Part shown: in pieces, positions 1 through 7,089 of the stretch
Layout of the letters: each line of letters begins with the position of its first letter
Numbering within the stretch: position 1 is the stretch's first letter
Assembly (NCBI GenBank): GCA_002297965.1
Contig: DBLF01000039.1
Coordinates: 4,051-13,728, forward strand
Reading direction: 5' to 3'
Length of the DNA stretch: 9,678 nucleotides
Origin: Candidatus Segatella papionis
GTDB lineage: Bacteria; Bacteroidota; Bacteroidia; Bacteroidales; Bacteroidaceae
Program-made: the position numbers and the translations under genes
Notes under the pieces: generated by a model
The model's input: only the letters and a program-made list of their open reading frames with translations
Told to the model about the DNA's origin: nothing
Database searches by the model: none

Positions 1-2
1 TT

Positions 3-710
3 TTACTCCACTACGAGTTTGAAGCCAATGCCGCGGATGGTCTTCAGTTCCACTTTTGGTTCGTCCTCGATGGCGGTGCGAATTTTCTTGATGAATACAT
101 CGAGGCTTCGGGAGGCAAAATAGTCCTTGTCTTCCACGCCCCAAAAGCGGCTCAGTATAGCCTCTCGGCGCACCACCTCATTTTTGTTGACGGCGAGCAG
201 CTCCAGAATCTTGGCCTCTCGGGCTGTGAGCATTTTTTCTGTACCGTCCTCTTGGTTCTTGATGGTGGCGTGGGCGGCATCCAGAATCAGTTTACCTAAT
301 ATTACCAAGCCGCTTGAGTCTTTACTTCGCTTTCCTGCCTTCAGCTGGATGAGGCTATGTATATGAGCATCAAGTTCTTCAGGTATGAATGGCTTCTTCA
401 CATAGTTGTTGGCACCAGCTGCGTAACCCGCCTTGAGGTCTTTTGGAGAGGTCAATCCTGTGGTAAACAGAATGATGGTCTCTCCATCCACCTCACGGAT
501 TTTCTTTACCATTTCGATGCCGTCCATGATAGGCATGTCGATGTCGGATACGATGACATCGGGCTGAAAGTCTTGCCAAACCTTCAGTCCTTCCTTGCCG
601 TTTACGGCGGTCTTCACCTCATATCCTCCGATGATGTCTTCGAAGCAGCTTTTCTCCATGTAGGCGAGGTTTTCGTCGTCTTCCACCAAGAGTAACTTTG
701 TATCTGCCAT
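3..710 (-). CDS. OmpR-family DNA-binding response regulator
   Basis: This 235-residue protein is a two-component response regulator acting in the cytoplasm as a phosphorylation-controlled transcription factor. The receiver domain covers about residues 4-120: acidic pocket E10-D11-D12, phosphoacceptor D56 in the motif VSDIDMP, switch residues T83/T84 and Y103, and the conserved lysine K106 in KKPF. A winged-helix DNA-binding domain of OmpR/PhoB type fills about residues 135-235, with the typical 'LTAREAKILELL' start and a 'RSLDVFIKKIR...IRGIGFKL' end. The C-terminal half resembles Bacteroides RprY, but the receiver half differs enough that I give no symbol. The ATG at 710 is preceded by a good Shine-Dalgarno, AGGAAG at 720-715. 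The gene has its own promoter and is separated from ispG by a terminator. The stop codon is at 3-5, at the window edge, so no partner kinase can be seen. Family assignment is firm; the regulon is unknown. Confidence 0.93.
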   Translation of the reverse strand: MADTKLLLVEDDENLAYMEKSCFEDIIGGYEVKTAVNGKEGLKVWQDFQPDVIVSDIDMPIMDGIEMVKKIREVDGETIILFTTGLTSPKDLKAGYAAGANNYVKKPFIPEELDAHIHSLIQLKAGKRSKDSSGLVILGKLILDAAHATIKNQEDGTEKMLTAREAKILELLAVNKNEVVRREAILSRFWGVEDKDYFASRSLDVFIKKIRTAIEDEPKVELKTIRGIGFKLVVE

Positions 711-743
711 AATTCTTCCTATTTATGATGATTTTCCAAGAGA

Positions 744-760
744 GATGCCTTTTTGGCATC
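744..760 (-). other. Small hairpin in the 5'-UTR of the response regulator gene
   Basis: GATGCC (744-749) and GGCATC (755-760) form a perfect 6-bp stem with a five-base loop that reads AAAAA in the minus-strand RNA. It lies between the predicted transcription start and the Shine-Dalgarno, about 34 nt before the ATG. There is no U-tract, so it is not a terminator. A role in mRNA stability or translation is possible but is inference. Confidence 0.4.
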
Positions 761-773
761 ATAATTACAAATG

Positions 774-803
774 CAAAGATACTGCTTTTTTATGAAAGAG
801 CAA
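774..803 (-). promoter_or_regulatory. Bacteroidota-type promoter of the response regulator gene
   Basis: On the minus strand TATCTTTG (781-774) matches the Bacteroidota -7 element TAnnTTTG and is followed by CA. A TTG at 803-801 lies 19 nt upstream, the usual place for the -33 element. The predicted start is about 60 nt before the ATG at 710. The match is to the known primary-sigma consensus of this phylum; activity is inferred. Confidence 0.68.
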
Positions 804-878
804 TGCTTGGTTTGGGAGATTAACTTAAAGATAACATTATGTCTAGCTCTTGTTCTCTTCTTGATGGTGTAAAAGACA

Positions 879-928
879 AAAAATAAGGTCAAGCTTAGGC
901 TGAAAAGTCCAAGCTTGACCTTATTTTT
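879..928 (-). terminator. Intrinsic terminator after ispG (bidirectional form)
   Basis: A perfect 18-bp inverted repeat pairs 879-896 with 911-928 around a 14-nt loop. The core of the stem is TAAGGTCAAGCTT, and A/T runs flank both sides. The minus-strand RNA leaves the stem into a T-rich run (ATTTTTTG), as expected for factor-independent termination. It lies 51 nt after the ispG stop and just upstream of the next gene's promoter, so it most likely ends the rpoN-purE-ispG transcript. The symmetric U-tract would also work on the plus strand, but no plus-strand gene is present. Confidence 0.88.
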
Positions 929-979
929 ATCAATCTATGAAATAAACTATCTATATTATAGATTTACGATATAGATTCT

Positions 980-2848
980 TTACTTCTTCCTATCTCCATC
1001 GATGAGGGCGAGCAGATGCTCCACCGCCACTTCCTGAGGAATGTTCTTCTCGATGCAAACCTGCTTGCGATAGAGGCTTACCTTGTTAGGACCGGCTCCT
1101 ACGTAGCCATAGTCGGCATCCGCCATCTCGCCTGGACCATTCACGATGCAGCCCATGATACCTATCTTCAAGCCCTTGAGGTGCTTGGTGGCTTGGCGAA
1201 TCTTGGCAATGGTCTCGCGAAGGTCGTAGAGCGTTCTACCGCAACCAGGGCAACTGATGTACTCGGTCTTCGAGGTACGCAAGCGGGCTGCCTGGAGGAT
1301 TCCGAAGGCGGTCTCGTCGATAGTCTCGGCAGGGATGTCGCCGTTGTTCATCAACCAGATACCATCGGTCAAGCCATCTATCATCAAGGCTCCCATGTCG
1401 GCGGCAGCCTCCAGCTGGAAGTCGCTCTTCTCCTCCTTGCTATGCTGATACATCTCGGCGAAGACAACAGGGTTCTTCACGCCGGCGTTCATCATCTCGT
1501 GAACTAACGCACGCTGGTCGCCCAAGCGGTTCTGATGGTTGCTCACGCAAACCACAACTATCTCTGGGTGCATCTTCAGACAAGTGAGGTATTCCTCGGC
1601 AGGAGTACCAAACTGAAGCGTCAAGAACTTGATGTCGGCCTTGATGCTGGCGATGAGCGGCATTGCCATGGCTGGGAAGATAGGGTAGAGCTTGCAACCT
1701 GTGGTCTCTGGCTTGCTGTTCAAGGTCTCATACACATTGTAATCGACGATGTAGCTCTGACCTGGCACAAACTGCTTAGGCATCTTGCCACCTATATAGA
1801 TATAGTCTGGCTTGGCATCCTCGTTGCTGCAAACGGTGCTCTCGCCATTGATGCGGTTGCTGATAACTACAGGTACGTTGTCGCCACCGATATTGCCTAC
1901 GGCTACGGTCTCTCTGCGGGTAGGGCGCAACCAGTCGAACGAAGGACAAGCCTCGCCTGGAATCATCAACTGACCTTGTTTCTTTCCGATATAATCCACC
2001 AAGTGGCGAGCCACAGGAATCTCTGCGGCTGGCTCCTCGCTGAGGCTCACACGCACGGTATCGCCGATACCGTCGGCAAGCAGAGCACCGATACCTACGG
2101 CACTCTTGATTCTACCGTCTTCGCCTTCGCCAGCCTCGGTAACGCCGAGGTGTAGCGGATAGTTCATACCCTCCTTCTCCATCTCGCTCACCAAGAGGCG
2201 CATGGAGCGAACCATCACCACCGTATTGGAAGACTTGATGGAGATTACCACGTCGTGGAAGTTCTCCTTCTTGCAGATGCGAAGGAACTCCATGCAACTC
2301 TCCACGATGCCCTCAGGAGTATCGCCATAGCGGTTGCGGATGCGGTCGGAGAGCGAACCATGGTTCACGCCGATGCGAATGGCTGTATGGTTCTCCTTGC
2401 AGATATTGAGGAAAGGCACGAAGCGATCCTCTATCTTCTGCAGCTCGTGGGCATACTCCTCGTCGGTGTATTCCTGCTTGATGAACTTGCGGGCAGGATC
2501 CACATAGTTACCTGGGTTGATGCGCACCTTCTCGCAATAGAGGGCAGCCACATCAGCCACGTTTGGATTGAAGTGGACATCAGCCACGAGCGGTGTGTCG
2601 TAGCCATCGGCACGAATGCCTGCGTTGATGTTCTTCATGTTCTCAGCCTCGCGAGAGCCCTGGGTGGTGAAGCGCACCAACTCGCCACCAGCCTTGATGA
2701 TTTCCTCAGCCTGACGAACACAAGCCTCGGTATCATTGGTATTGGTAGTGGTCATCGATTGGATGCGAATAGGGTTGTCGCCACCCAAGTCGAGTGCTCC
2801 GACGTGGGTCACTGACGACTCACGTCGGGTATAATTGAATAAATCCAT
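980..2848 (-). CDS. ispG: 4-hydroxy-3-methylbut-2-enyl diphosphate synthase IspG, long three-domain form
   Basis: IspG (GcpE) is the [4Fe-4S] enzyme of the cytoplasmic MEP pathway. It reduces 2-C-methylerythritol 2,4-cyclodiphosphate to HMBPP on the way to isoprenoids. The N-terminal TIM-barrel part opens with 'VGALDLGGDNPIRIQSMTTTNT', typical of the family. The C-terminal iron-sulphur part holds CPGCGR (C533, C536) and GCIVNGPGE (C567, E574), the three cluster cysteines and the catalytic glutamate. At 622 residues it is far longer than the roughly 370-residue E. coli enzyme. The extra length is the central insert domain known from Bacteroidota, Chlamydiae and plants, here roughly residues 270-520. 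The ATG at 2848 directly abuts the purE stop (TAA-ATG with no gap), which implies translational coupling. It is the last gene before the terminator at 879-928. All key residues are present. Confidence 0.97.
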   Translation of the reverse strand: MDLFNYTRRESSVTHVGALDLGGDNPIRIQSMTTTNTNDTEACVRQAEEIIKAGGELVRFTTQGSREAENMKNINAGIRADGYDTPLVADVHFNPNVADVAALYCEKVRINPGNYVDPARKFIKQEYTDEEYAHELQKIEDRFVPFLNICKENHTAIRIGVNHGSLSDRIRNRYGDTPEGIVESCMEFLRICKKENFHDVVISIKSSNTVVMVRSMRLLVSEMEKEGMNYPLHLGVTEAGEGEDGRIKSAVGIGALLADGIGDTVRVSLSEEPAAEIPVARHLVDYIGKKQGQLMIPGEACPSFDWLRPTRRETVAVGNIGGDNVPVVISNRINGESTVCSNEDAKPDYIYIGGKMPKQFVPGQSYIVDYNVYETLNSKPETTGCKLYPIFPAMAMPLIASIKADIKFLTLQFGTPAEEYLTCLKMHPEIVVVCVSNHQNRLGDQRALVHEMMNAGVKNPVVFAEMYQHSKEEKSDFQLEAAADMGALMIDGLTDGIWLMNNGDIPAETIDETAFGILQAARLRTSKTEYISCPGCGRTLYDLRETIAKIRQATKHLKGLKIGIMGCIVNGPGEMADADYGYVGAGPNKVSLYRKQVCIEKNIPQEVAVEHLLALIDGDRKK

Positions 2849-3355
2849 TTAGTTACACTTATAATCGTATTTCACCTCAGCCAAGTCCTTGTTGGCTTTC
2901 TCTATCTTGGCACCGAGACCAGCTTTCCAGGCATCCACCTTCTTGGCTACCTCCTCATCGGCGAGCGCAATCATCTCAGCTGCAAGGATGGCAGCGTTCT
3001 GTGCAGCGTTGACACCAACAGTAGCCACAGGAATCCCAGGAGGCATCTGGATGATGCTGAGCATCGCATCAAGACCGTCGAGCATACCCTTGATAGGCAC
3101 ACCGATGACAGGCAGCGGAGTAGAAGCTGCGATAACACCAGGAAGGGCGGCAGCCATACCGGCAGCGGCGATGATAACCTTCACGCCACGCTCCTTAGCT
3201 CCCTTTGCGAATGTCTCAACGGCATCAGGAGTGCGATGCGCGGAGAGGGCATTTACCTCAAAAGGAATCTGGTTGTCGTTCAACCACTTACATGCTTTTT
3301 CCATAACAGGCAGGTCGCTGGTACTGCCCATGATAATGCTTACTAATGGTTTCAT
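2849..3355 (-). CDS. purE: N5-carboxyaminoimidazole ribonucleotide mutase PurE
   Basis: This 168-residue protein is the class I PurE of de novo purine synthesis. It converts N5-CAIR to CAIR in the cytoplasm after PurK acts. Family motifs are clear: 'IIMGSTSDLPVM' near the N-terminus (S11, S13, D14, nucleotide phosphate binding) and 'SAHRTPD' with the catalytic-loop histidine H40. 'ALPGVIAASTPLPVIGVPI' and 'SIIQMPPGIPVATVGV' follow. The usual AAHLPG motif reads AAALPG here. I chose the ATG at 3355 because the family begins there and the protein is full length. The frame stays open upstream to 3832, but that stretch overlaps the PAP2 gene and is low-complexity. A weak AAAGAA precedes the start. 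The 71-nt gap to the PAP2 gene and the direct junction with ispG suggest one transcript. Confidence 0.96.
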   Translation of the reverse strand: MKPLVSIIMGSTSDLPVMEKACKWLNDNQIPFEVNALSAHRTPDAVETFAKGAKERGVKVIIAAAGMAAALPGVIAASTPLPVIGVPIKGMLDGLDAMLSIIQMPPGIPVATVGVNAAQNAAILAAEMIALADEEVAKKVDAWKAGLGAKIEKANKDLAEVKYDYKCN

Positions 3356-3426
3356 TTCTTTATGTATTTTATTATCAATATTCTTTTTGCTGGATGAGGA
3401 AGCGCTAGGGTTGTTCCTTTTTCTCA

Positions 3427-4035
3427 TTATATCACTAAGATGGCACAGGTGACTCCCACCAAGAATCCCGTAACCACTTGTGATAGTGAGTGCTGGCGCA
3501 ATATCATACGGGCTGTTCCTACGATGCCTGCCAGTATCAAGACGAAGCAGAGCCACCACAGCGGGTTGAAGGCGAAAGCAATGGAATAGGAGACCAAGGC
3601 TCCTGCCACACCTCCGATGGCGGCTGTGTGGGTGGATATTTTCCACCACACATTGATGAAGGCGCATATCATCTGTATGGCAAGTGCCACTACCACGATG
3701 ATGCTGATGACACGGGGTGTGTTGCGGTATTCCATCCAGAAGAAGCAACCGAAGTAGCACACGATGGAGATGATGTAAGGCACGAGGCGTCGCTCTTTCT
3801 TGCCCAGTTCGCGGGATGTCCATCCCTGGCAAAGTCTGTAGAGGTGGATGAGCAACGAAGGTGTCACCACGGTGAGCAAATAAACCATGGCGAGCATCAC
3901 CAGTTTGTATGTCATCGGCAACAGCGACATGTAGCTGAAGATGAACAAGGCTATCAATCCCACTATCGGTAGATAGAACGGGGTGAAGACCATGCTCATG
4001 ATTCGCGCAGTCAATATGATATTCTTCTCTTTCAT
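3427..4035 (-). CDS. PAP2-superfamily integral membrane protein with altered motifs
   Basis: This 202-residue protein has about six hydrophobic segments and no cleavable signal. It resembles the type-2 phosphatidic acid phosphatase superfamily, whose members usually remove phosphate from lipid or prenyl diphosphates at the membrane. Three motifs are in order and correctly spaced. A basic GKKERRLVPY (78-87) takes the place of KxxxxxxRP. ISTHT with H136 takes the place of PSGHT. R176-x5-H182-x3-Q186 takes the place of SRx5Hx3D. The two histidines and the arginine are kept, but the final aspartate is glutamine and the PSG is changed, so activity or substrate may be unusual. It lies between rpoN (54 nt) and purE (71 nt) and is probably co-transcribed. 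A link to undecaprenyl phosphate recycling, fed by isoprenoids from ispG, is conceivable but inferred. Confidence 0.78.
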   Translation of the reverse strand: MKEKNIILTARIMSMVFTPFYLPIVGLIALFIFSYMSLLPMTYKLVMLAMVYLLTVVTPSLLIHLYRLCQGWTSRELGKKERRLVPYIISIVCYFGCFFWMEYRNTPRVISIIVVVALAIQMICAFINVWWKISTHTAAIGGVAGALVSYSIAFAFNPLWWLCFVLILAGIVGTARMILRQHSLSQVVTGFLVGVTCAILVI

Positions 4036-4089
4036 AACTCTAACGTAAATATGTATTCATTGTACTCTTTAGACGTACTTTTGGGGGCA

Positions 4090-5622
4090 TCATTTCCTGA
4101 GTCGTGCCACAGGGATGCCAAACTGCTCACGATACTTTGCCACGGTACGTCGAGCGATAGGGAATCCCTTTTCTTTCAGAGCTTTGGCAAGAGCGTCATC
4201 GCTCAAAGGTTTCTTCTTGTCCTCTTGCTCGATGAGCTCTTGCAAGGCAATCTTAATTTTGCGGGTTGACATCTCCTCGCCGTTCTCGGTGGTGTAACCA
4301 TCAGTGAAGAAGAATTTCAGCGGGAACATTCCCCACTTGGTTTGTGCATACTTCACGTTGCTCACACGGGATATGGTGCTGATGTCCAGTCCGGTGCGGT
4401 CGGCCACGTCTTTGAGTATCATAGGCTTCAAGTCGGCTTCGTCTCCATCTAGGAAGAACTGTCGCTGAATGTCGATGATGGCCTTCATCGTTACGATGAG
4501 GGTATGTCGGCGCTGCTTGATAGCCTCGATGAATCCCTGTGCCTTGTCCACCTTCTCCTTGGCATAGAGCAAGGCTTCCTTGTCGCTGCGGCTCATCTTG
4601 TCCTTATGCTTCTTGTAGGTGTCTATCATGTCGGTGAACGAAGGCGACACAGTAAGTTCTGGCACGTTGCCACGGTTGAGGCTGAAAGTGATGGTGCCGT
4701 CGTCGTTGGTGTCCACAATGAAGTCGGGGGTAATCTGCTGCATGTTCCTGCCTTCTGTCTCGCCCATCGATGCGCCCGGCTTAGGGTTCAGCTTCTTGAT
4801 TTCTTCTTGCAGAGTGGCCAGTTGGGTGTCGTTGAGGTCCAATCCTGCTTGTATTTTTTCCCAGTGCTTCTTGGTAAACTCCTCAAAGTAGTCGGTGAAC
4901 ACTTCTTCCATGGTCTTGCGGAGTACGCCCCTTGGCAGGCGTTTTACCTGTAGCAGGAGGCATTCCTGCAGACTTCTTCCGCCAACTCCTGCAGGGTCGA
5001 AAGTTTGCAGGATGTGAAGCACGTGTTCCACCTCTTTCTCCGTAACGTCTATATTGTGATAGATGGCAAGCTCGTCGCAGATGCTGTCTAGGTCTTTGCG
5101 CAGCAAGCCATCGTCGTCGAGCGATCCGATGAGGTATTCCATCACTTCTTTCTCCGTGTCGCTGAGCGTTTGCATGTCCATCTGCTCCTTTAGCTTGTCA
5201 TAAAAGGAAGTGGTGTCTCCATACACCATCTCTTCGTAGTCGGCATTGTCTTGGTTGTTGCTCCTGGAGGTGTCGTAATCGGGCATCTGGTCGTCTTTCC
5301 CGATGCTTTCCAGGGCTTGGTCGAGCTCGTCTTTTCTTTCTTCTTTTTCCGATTGCTCTTCATAGGCATCGTCATCTCCGTTGTCGTCATTGCCGCTGTC
5401 TGAGTCGTTGTCCAGCGGCGTGTCTCCATCATAGCTTTCGTTGAGCATGTCGTCTGGATTCTCGCTTTCCAGCGCTGGGTTGTCGTCCAGTTCGGCATTG
5501 ATGCTTTCTTCCAGTTCGGTGAGGGGCATCTCCAAGAGCTTCACCTGCAGCATTTGCTGGGCGGAGAGTTTTTGTAGCTGCTGTAGCTTCTGTGCCTGTG
5601 TCTGAATGAGTTTCTGAGCCAT
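4090..5622 (-). CDS. rpoN: RNA polymerase sigma-54 factor RpoN
   Basis: Sigma-54 (510 residues) directs RNA polymerase to -24/-12 promoters and needs AAA+ activators to open them. Region I (about 1-50) is the glutamine- and leucine-rich activator-interaction part: 'QTQAQKLQQLQKLSAQQMLQVKLLEMPLTELEESI'. Residues about 52-131 form a very acidic linker (region II). The core-binding domain follows ('EYLIGSLDDDGLL', 'FDPAGVGGRSLQECLLLQ', 'LNPKPGAS'). A helix-turn-helix near 'LDISTISRVSNVKYAQT' recognises -12, and the signature RpoN box ARRTVAKYRE lies at 490-499 near the C-terminus. The length is normal to slightly long because of the acidic linker. The ATG at 5622 fits the family start. The gene lies 39 nt after the hypothetical gene and 54 nt before the PAP2 gene. 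No AAA+ activator gene or obvious sigma-54 promoter is in this window. Confidence 0.96.
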   Translation of the reverse strand: MAQKLIQTQAQKLQQLQKLSAQQMLQVKLLEMPLTELEESINAELDDNPALESENPDDMLNESYDGDTPLDNDSDSGNDDNGDDDAYEEQSEKEERKDELDQALESIGKDDQMPDYDTSRSNNQDNADYEEMVYGDTTSFYDKLKEQMDMQTLSDTEKEVMEYLIGSLDDDGLLRKDLDSICDELAIYHNIDVTEKEVEHVLHILQTFDPAGVGGRSLQECLLLQVKRLPRGVLRKTMEEVFTDYFEEFTKKHWEKIQAGLDLNDTQLATLQEEIKKLNPKPGASMGETEGRNMQQITPDFIVDTNDDGTITFSLNRGNVPELTVSPSFTDMIDTYKKHKDKMSRSDKEALLYAKEKVDKAQGFIEAIKQRRHTLIVTMKAIIDIQRQFFLDGDEADLKPMILKDVADRTGLDISTISRVSNVKYAQTKWGMFPLKFFFTDGYTTENGEEMSTRKIKIALQELIEQEDKKKPLSDDALAKALKEKGFPIARRTVAKYREQFGIPVARLRK

Positions 5623-5661
5623 ATCTTTCGTTCTCTTGAGTTACTTGTTTTTTGCTTATTC

Positions 5662-6396
5662 TTATTTCTTTTCTTTTTTCTCTTTTGTTTCTTGTTTTTT
5701 GTTTTGCTTGTTCGGTGCTTTCTTTACCTTGGTCTTGCCTTGTTGTGGTTCTTCTTTGAAGTATTCTTGAAGATTGATGGCAAGTTGGTTCAGCTTGTCT
5801 GGGTTTCCGTTTCCATATCTGTGCCAGATGTTCTTACAAGCTTCCAGCAAGTGGCTGGATGGCTCTTTTTGTCTGTTGAGATACGGGTCGCAATACAAGA
5901 AAATGTCCATTGCTTCGACGATAAGTGTAGGTGAAACCTTGAGCAGCTTCCCCAAGTCTATGATTTCTGGTGTCTCTGCCACCATGGTGATGGGAGTGAG
6001 TTGGAAATAGAGGTCGAGGATGATGATGAGCTTCACCGGTGTGATGGATGGCTCTTCTGGCAGTGGTTCCCAGTCTTTCTCGAACGACTCTTTTACTTCT
6101 ACGCCTGCGAAGAAATCTTTGGCATTTCCGCACCCGTTGAGTTGACGTAGCAGGGCAATGTCGTGGGAAAGGGCGGTAGGGTTATCGGCATATTTGTCCC
6201 AAAGCCGCTTGATGCGGGGCGTGACACGTTGCAGCTTGAACATCTGCTCATGCAGGTATTCAGGCTTGATGTGCAGCTCCAAGCTCAAATCGACTATACC
6301 TTTAGAATACAGGGGTTTTACTCCCATTGGCTTCTTTTGGTACAGTTGCAGAAGCAGGAGCCAATAATTGTCGTTCCAAAGTGGATGTTTTGCCAT
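5662..6396 (-). CDS. Hypothetical protein with a lysine-rich tail, first gene of the rpoN cluster
   Basis: I do not recognise this 244-residue protein. It has no signal peptide and no clear membrane segment, so it is probably cytoplasmic. Residues 1-215 look globular and helical, with aromatic-rich segments ('WNDNYWLLLLQLYQKKPMGVKPLYSKG' in two pieces, 'VKLIIILDLYFQLTP', 'LHIKPEYLHEQMFKLQ'). The pattern of short hydrophobic helices could suit a regulatory or RNA- or DNA-binding role, but no motif proves it. The last 28 or so residues are almost only K, E, Q and N, a flexible basic tail. The ATG at 6396 has AAGG (6404-6401) upstream and a predicted promoter at 6489-6519. The stop is 39 nt before rpoN, so co-expression with sigma-54 is likely. 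Function remains unknown. Confidence 0.85.
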   Translation of the reverse strand: MAKHPLWNDNYWLLLLQLYQKKPMGVKPLYSKGIVDLSLELHIKPEYLHEQMFKLQRVTPRIKRLWDKYADNPTALSHDIALLRQLNGCGNAKDFFAGVEVKESFEKDWEPLPEEPSITPVKLIIILDLYFQLTPITMVAETPEIIDLGKLLKVSPTLIVEAMDIFLYCDPYLNRQKEPSSHLLEACKNIWHRYGNGNPDKLNQLAINLQEYFKEEPQQGKTKVKKAPNKQNKKQETKEKKEKK

Positions 6397-6488
6397 ATTA
6401 CCTTGTTATTTATTATCTTTCATTAAGTTTTGCCATTGGACATTTTGAAAGCGGGCTCTCGGATGTCTCTGAAGCAACTTATTTTCTG

Positions 6489-6519
6489 CAAAATTACAAC
6501 TTTTAGTTGGTAATACAAA
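6489..6519 (-). promoter_or_regulatory. Bacteroidota-type promoter for the hypothetical-rpoN-PAP2-purE-ispG operon
   Basis: On the minus strand TAATTTTG (6496-6489), followed by CAG, matches the TAnnTTTG -7 element. TTTG (6519-6516) lies 19 nt upstream as the -33 element. The predicted 5'-UTR is about 85 nt. A second TAATTTTG overlaps the -33 element (6523-6516) and could be an alternative -7 element. Confidence 0.72.
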
Positions 6520-6593
6520 ATTATTTAGTGTATATTATCATAAAAGTGAGGTGATATGAGCGTAAAATGCTACTGTGTGCGCTAAAAAAGAAA

Positions 6594-6624
6594 TGCGCAA
6601 CTTCGATTCTCTCGAAATTGCGCA
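6594..6624 (-). terminator. Intrinsic terminator after the 27-codon open frame
   Basis: Bases 6594-6606 (TGCGCAACTTCGA) pair with 6612-6624 (TCGAAATTGCGCA) around a five-base loop, with one C/A mismatch in DNA, equivalent to a single non-Watson-Crick step. The minus-strand RNA leaves the stem into TTTCTTTTTTAGC, a U-rich tract. It lies 26 nt after the stop of the short open frame at 6651-6734 and about 98 nt before the next promoter. Confidence 0.75.
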
Positions 6625-6650
6625 CTTTTAATGCTATATTCCCAAATTTT

Positions 6651-6734
6651 TCATAACTCAAAGGAGATCGTCACTTTCTCAAGCTCCTCTCCATTGCGAA
6701 GCCCGAAGCAGTCATATTCCTGCTCAGGCGTCAT
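6651..6734 (-). CDS. Possible 27-residue small protein or gene-end remnant
   Basis: The frame reads MTPEQEYDCFGL followed by RNGEELEKVTISFEL and ends in TGA. Upstream it stays open for a further 11 codons (to a TAA at 6767-6765) without another ATG. The composition is protein-like: acidic, with alternating hydrophobic residues at the end. It is framed by a predicted promoter (7022-7053), a long repeat-bearing leader, and an intrinsic terminator 26 nt after the stop. I recognise no family. It may be a true small protein, a leader peptide, or the C-terminal scrap of a gene whose body was deleted while promoter and terminator remained. The weak AAAAAG before the ATG does not settle this. Confidence 0.35.
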   Translation of the reverse strand: MTPEQEYDCFGLRNGEELEKVTISFEL

Positions 6735-6810
6735 CTTTTTGTTATCCGATACATGTCTTTTCTTTTACCTTAAGTTACGCTTAACCTACTGACATTATCC
6801 TGTTCTCACT

Positions 6811-6898
6811 GAATAAACAATCTTTTTTTCTTACCTTGTAACTAATAACCTAAAAAACTAAACAACTAACAATCTTAAACCTAAAAACCTAATAACCT
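6811..6898. repeat. Leader repeat, copy 1 (88 nt)
   Basis: This AT-rich stretch starts GAATAAACAATCTTTTTTT and ends AACCTAATAACCT. It matches copy 2 (6926-7003) along its whole length, with small insertions. It also contains inner short repeats of the type CTAATAACCTAAAAA. It is non-coding and lies in the predicted transcript upstream of the 27-codon frame. Confidence 0.85.
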
Positions 6899-6925
6899 AA
6901 ACAAAATTTCTTTTTCGTCGTCCTT

Positions 6926-7003
6926 GAATAAACAATCTTTTTTTACCTTTTAACTAATAACCTATAAACAACTAACAATCTTAACCTAAAAACCTAATAA
7001 CCT
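6926..7003. repeat. Leader repeat, copy 2 (78 nt)
   Basis: This is the second copy of the 6811-6898 repeat, 115 bp away start to start and separated from it by 27 bp. It begins GAATAAACAATCTTTTTTTA and ends AACCTAATAACCT. Copy 1 is 10 nt longer through small insertions (for example AAAAAACTAAACAAC against ATAAACAAC). It lies about 20 nt after the -7 element at 7022-7029, so it would be the first transcribed part of the leader. Confidence 0.85.
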
Positions 7004-7021
7004 TTTGTCTTATTGACGCTG

Positions 7022-7053
7022 CAAAGGTACGACGATTTTGGCAACCCACCAAA
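7022..7053 (-). promoter_or_regulatory. Bacteroidota-type promoter for the leader/short-ORF transcript
   Basis: On the minus strand TACCTTTG (7029-7022), followed by CAGCG, is a strong match to the TAnnTTTG -7 element. TTTG (7053-7050) lies 20 nt upstream as the -33 element. The resulting transcript would cover the duplicated leader repeats and the 27-codon frame and would end at the terminator at 6594-6624, about 420 nt in all. Confidence 0.75.
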
Positions 7054-7089
7054 TCTTTTGAGGGAAAAATGCGAAAAATACCTGCTTTT

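Noticed and set aside
1016..1507. Plus-strand open frame opposite ispG
   Set aside because: It is a mirror of a highly conserved minus-strand gene, with no RBS, promoter or recognisable domain. The same applies to the plus-strand frames at 1535-2155 and 2255-2815.
3356..3832. Upstream in-frame extension of purE giving a 327-residue protein
   Set aside because: The extra 159 residues overlap the PAP2 gene in another frame, are rich in H, R and L, and match no PurE. The family start is at 3355.
3490..3972. Plus-strand open frame opposite the PAP2 gene
   Set aside because: Its residue content is unlike a folded protein and it is fully explained as the complement of the membrane-protein gene.
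6811..7003. CRISPR array
   Set aside because: There are only two copies, with internal indels, AT-rich simple words, a single 27-bp spacer and no cas genes.
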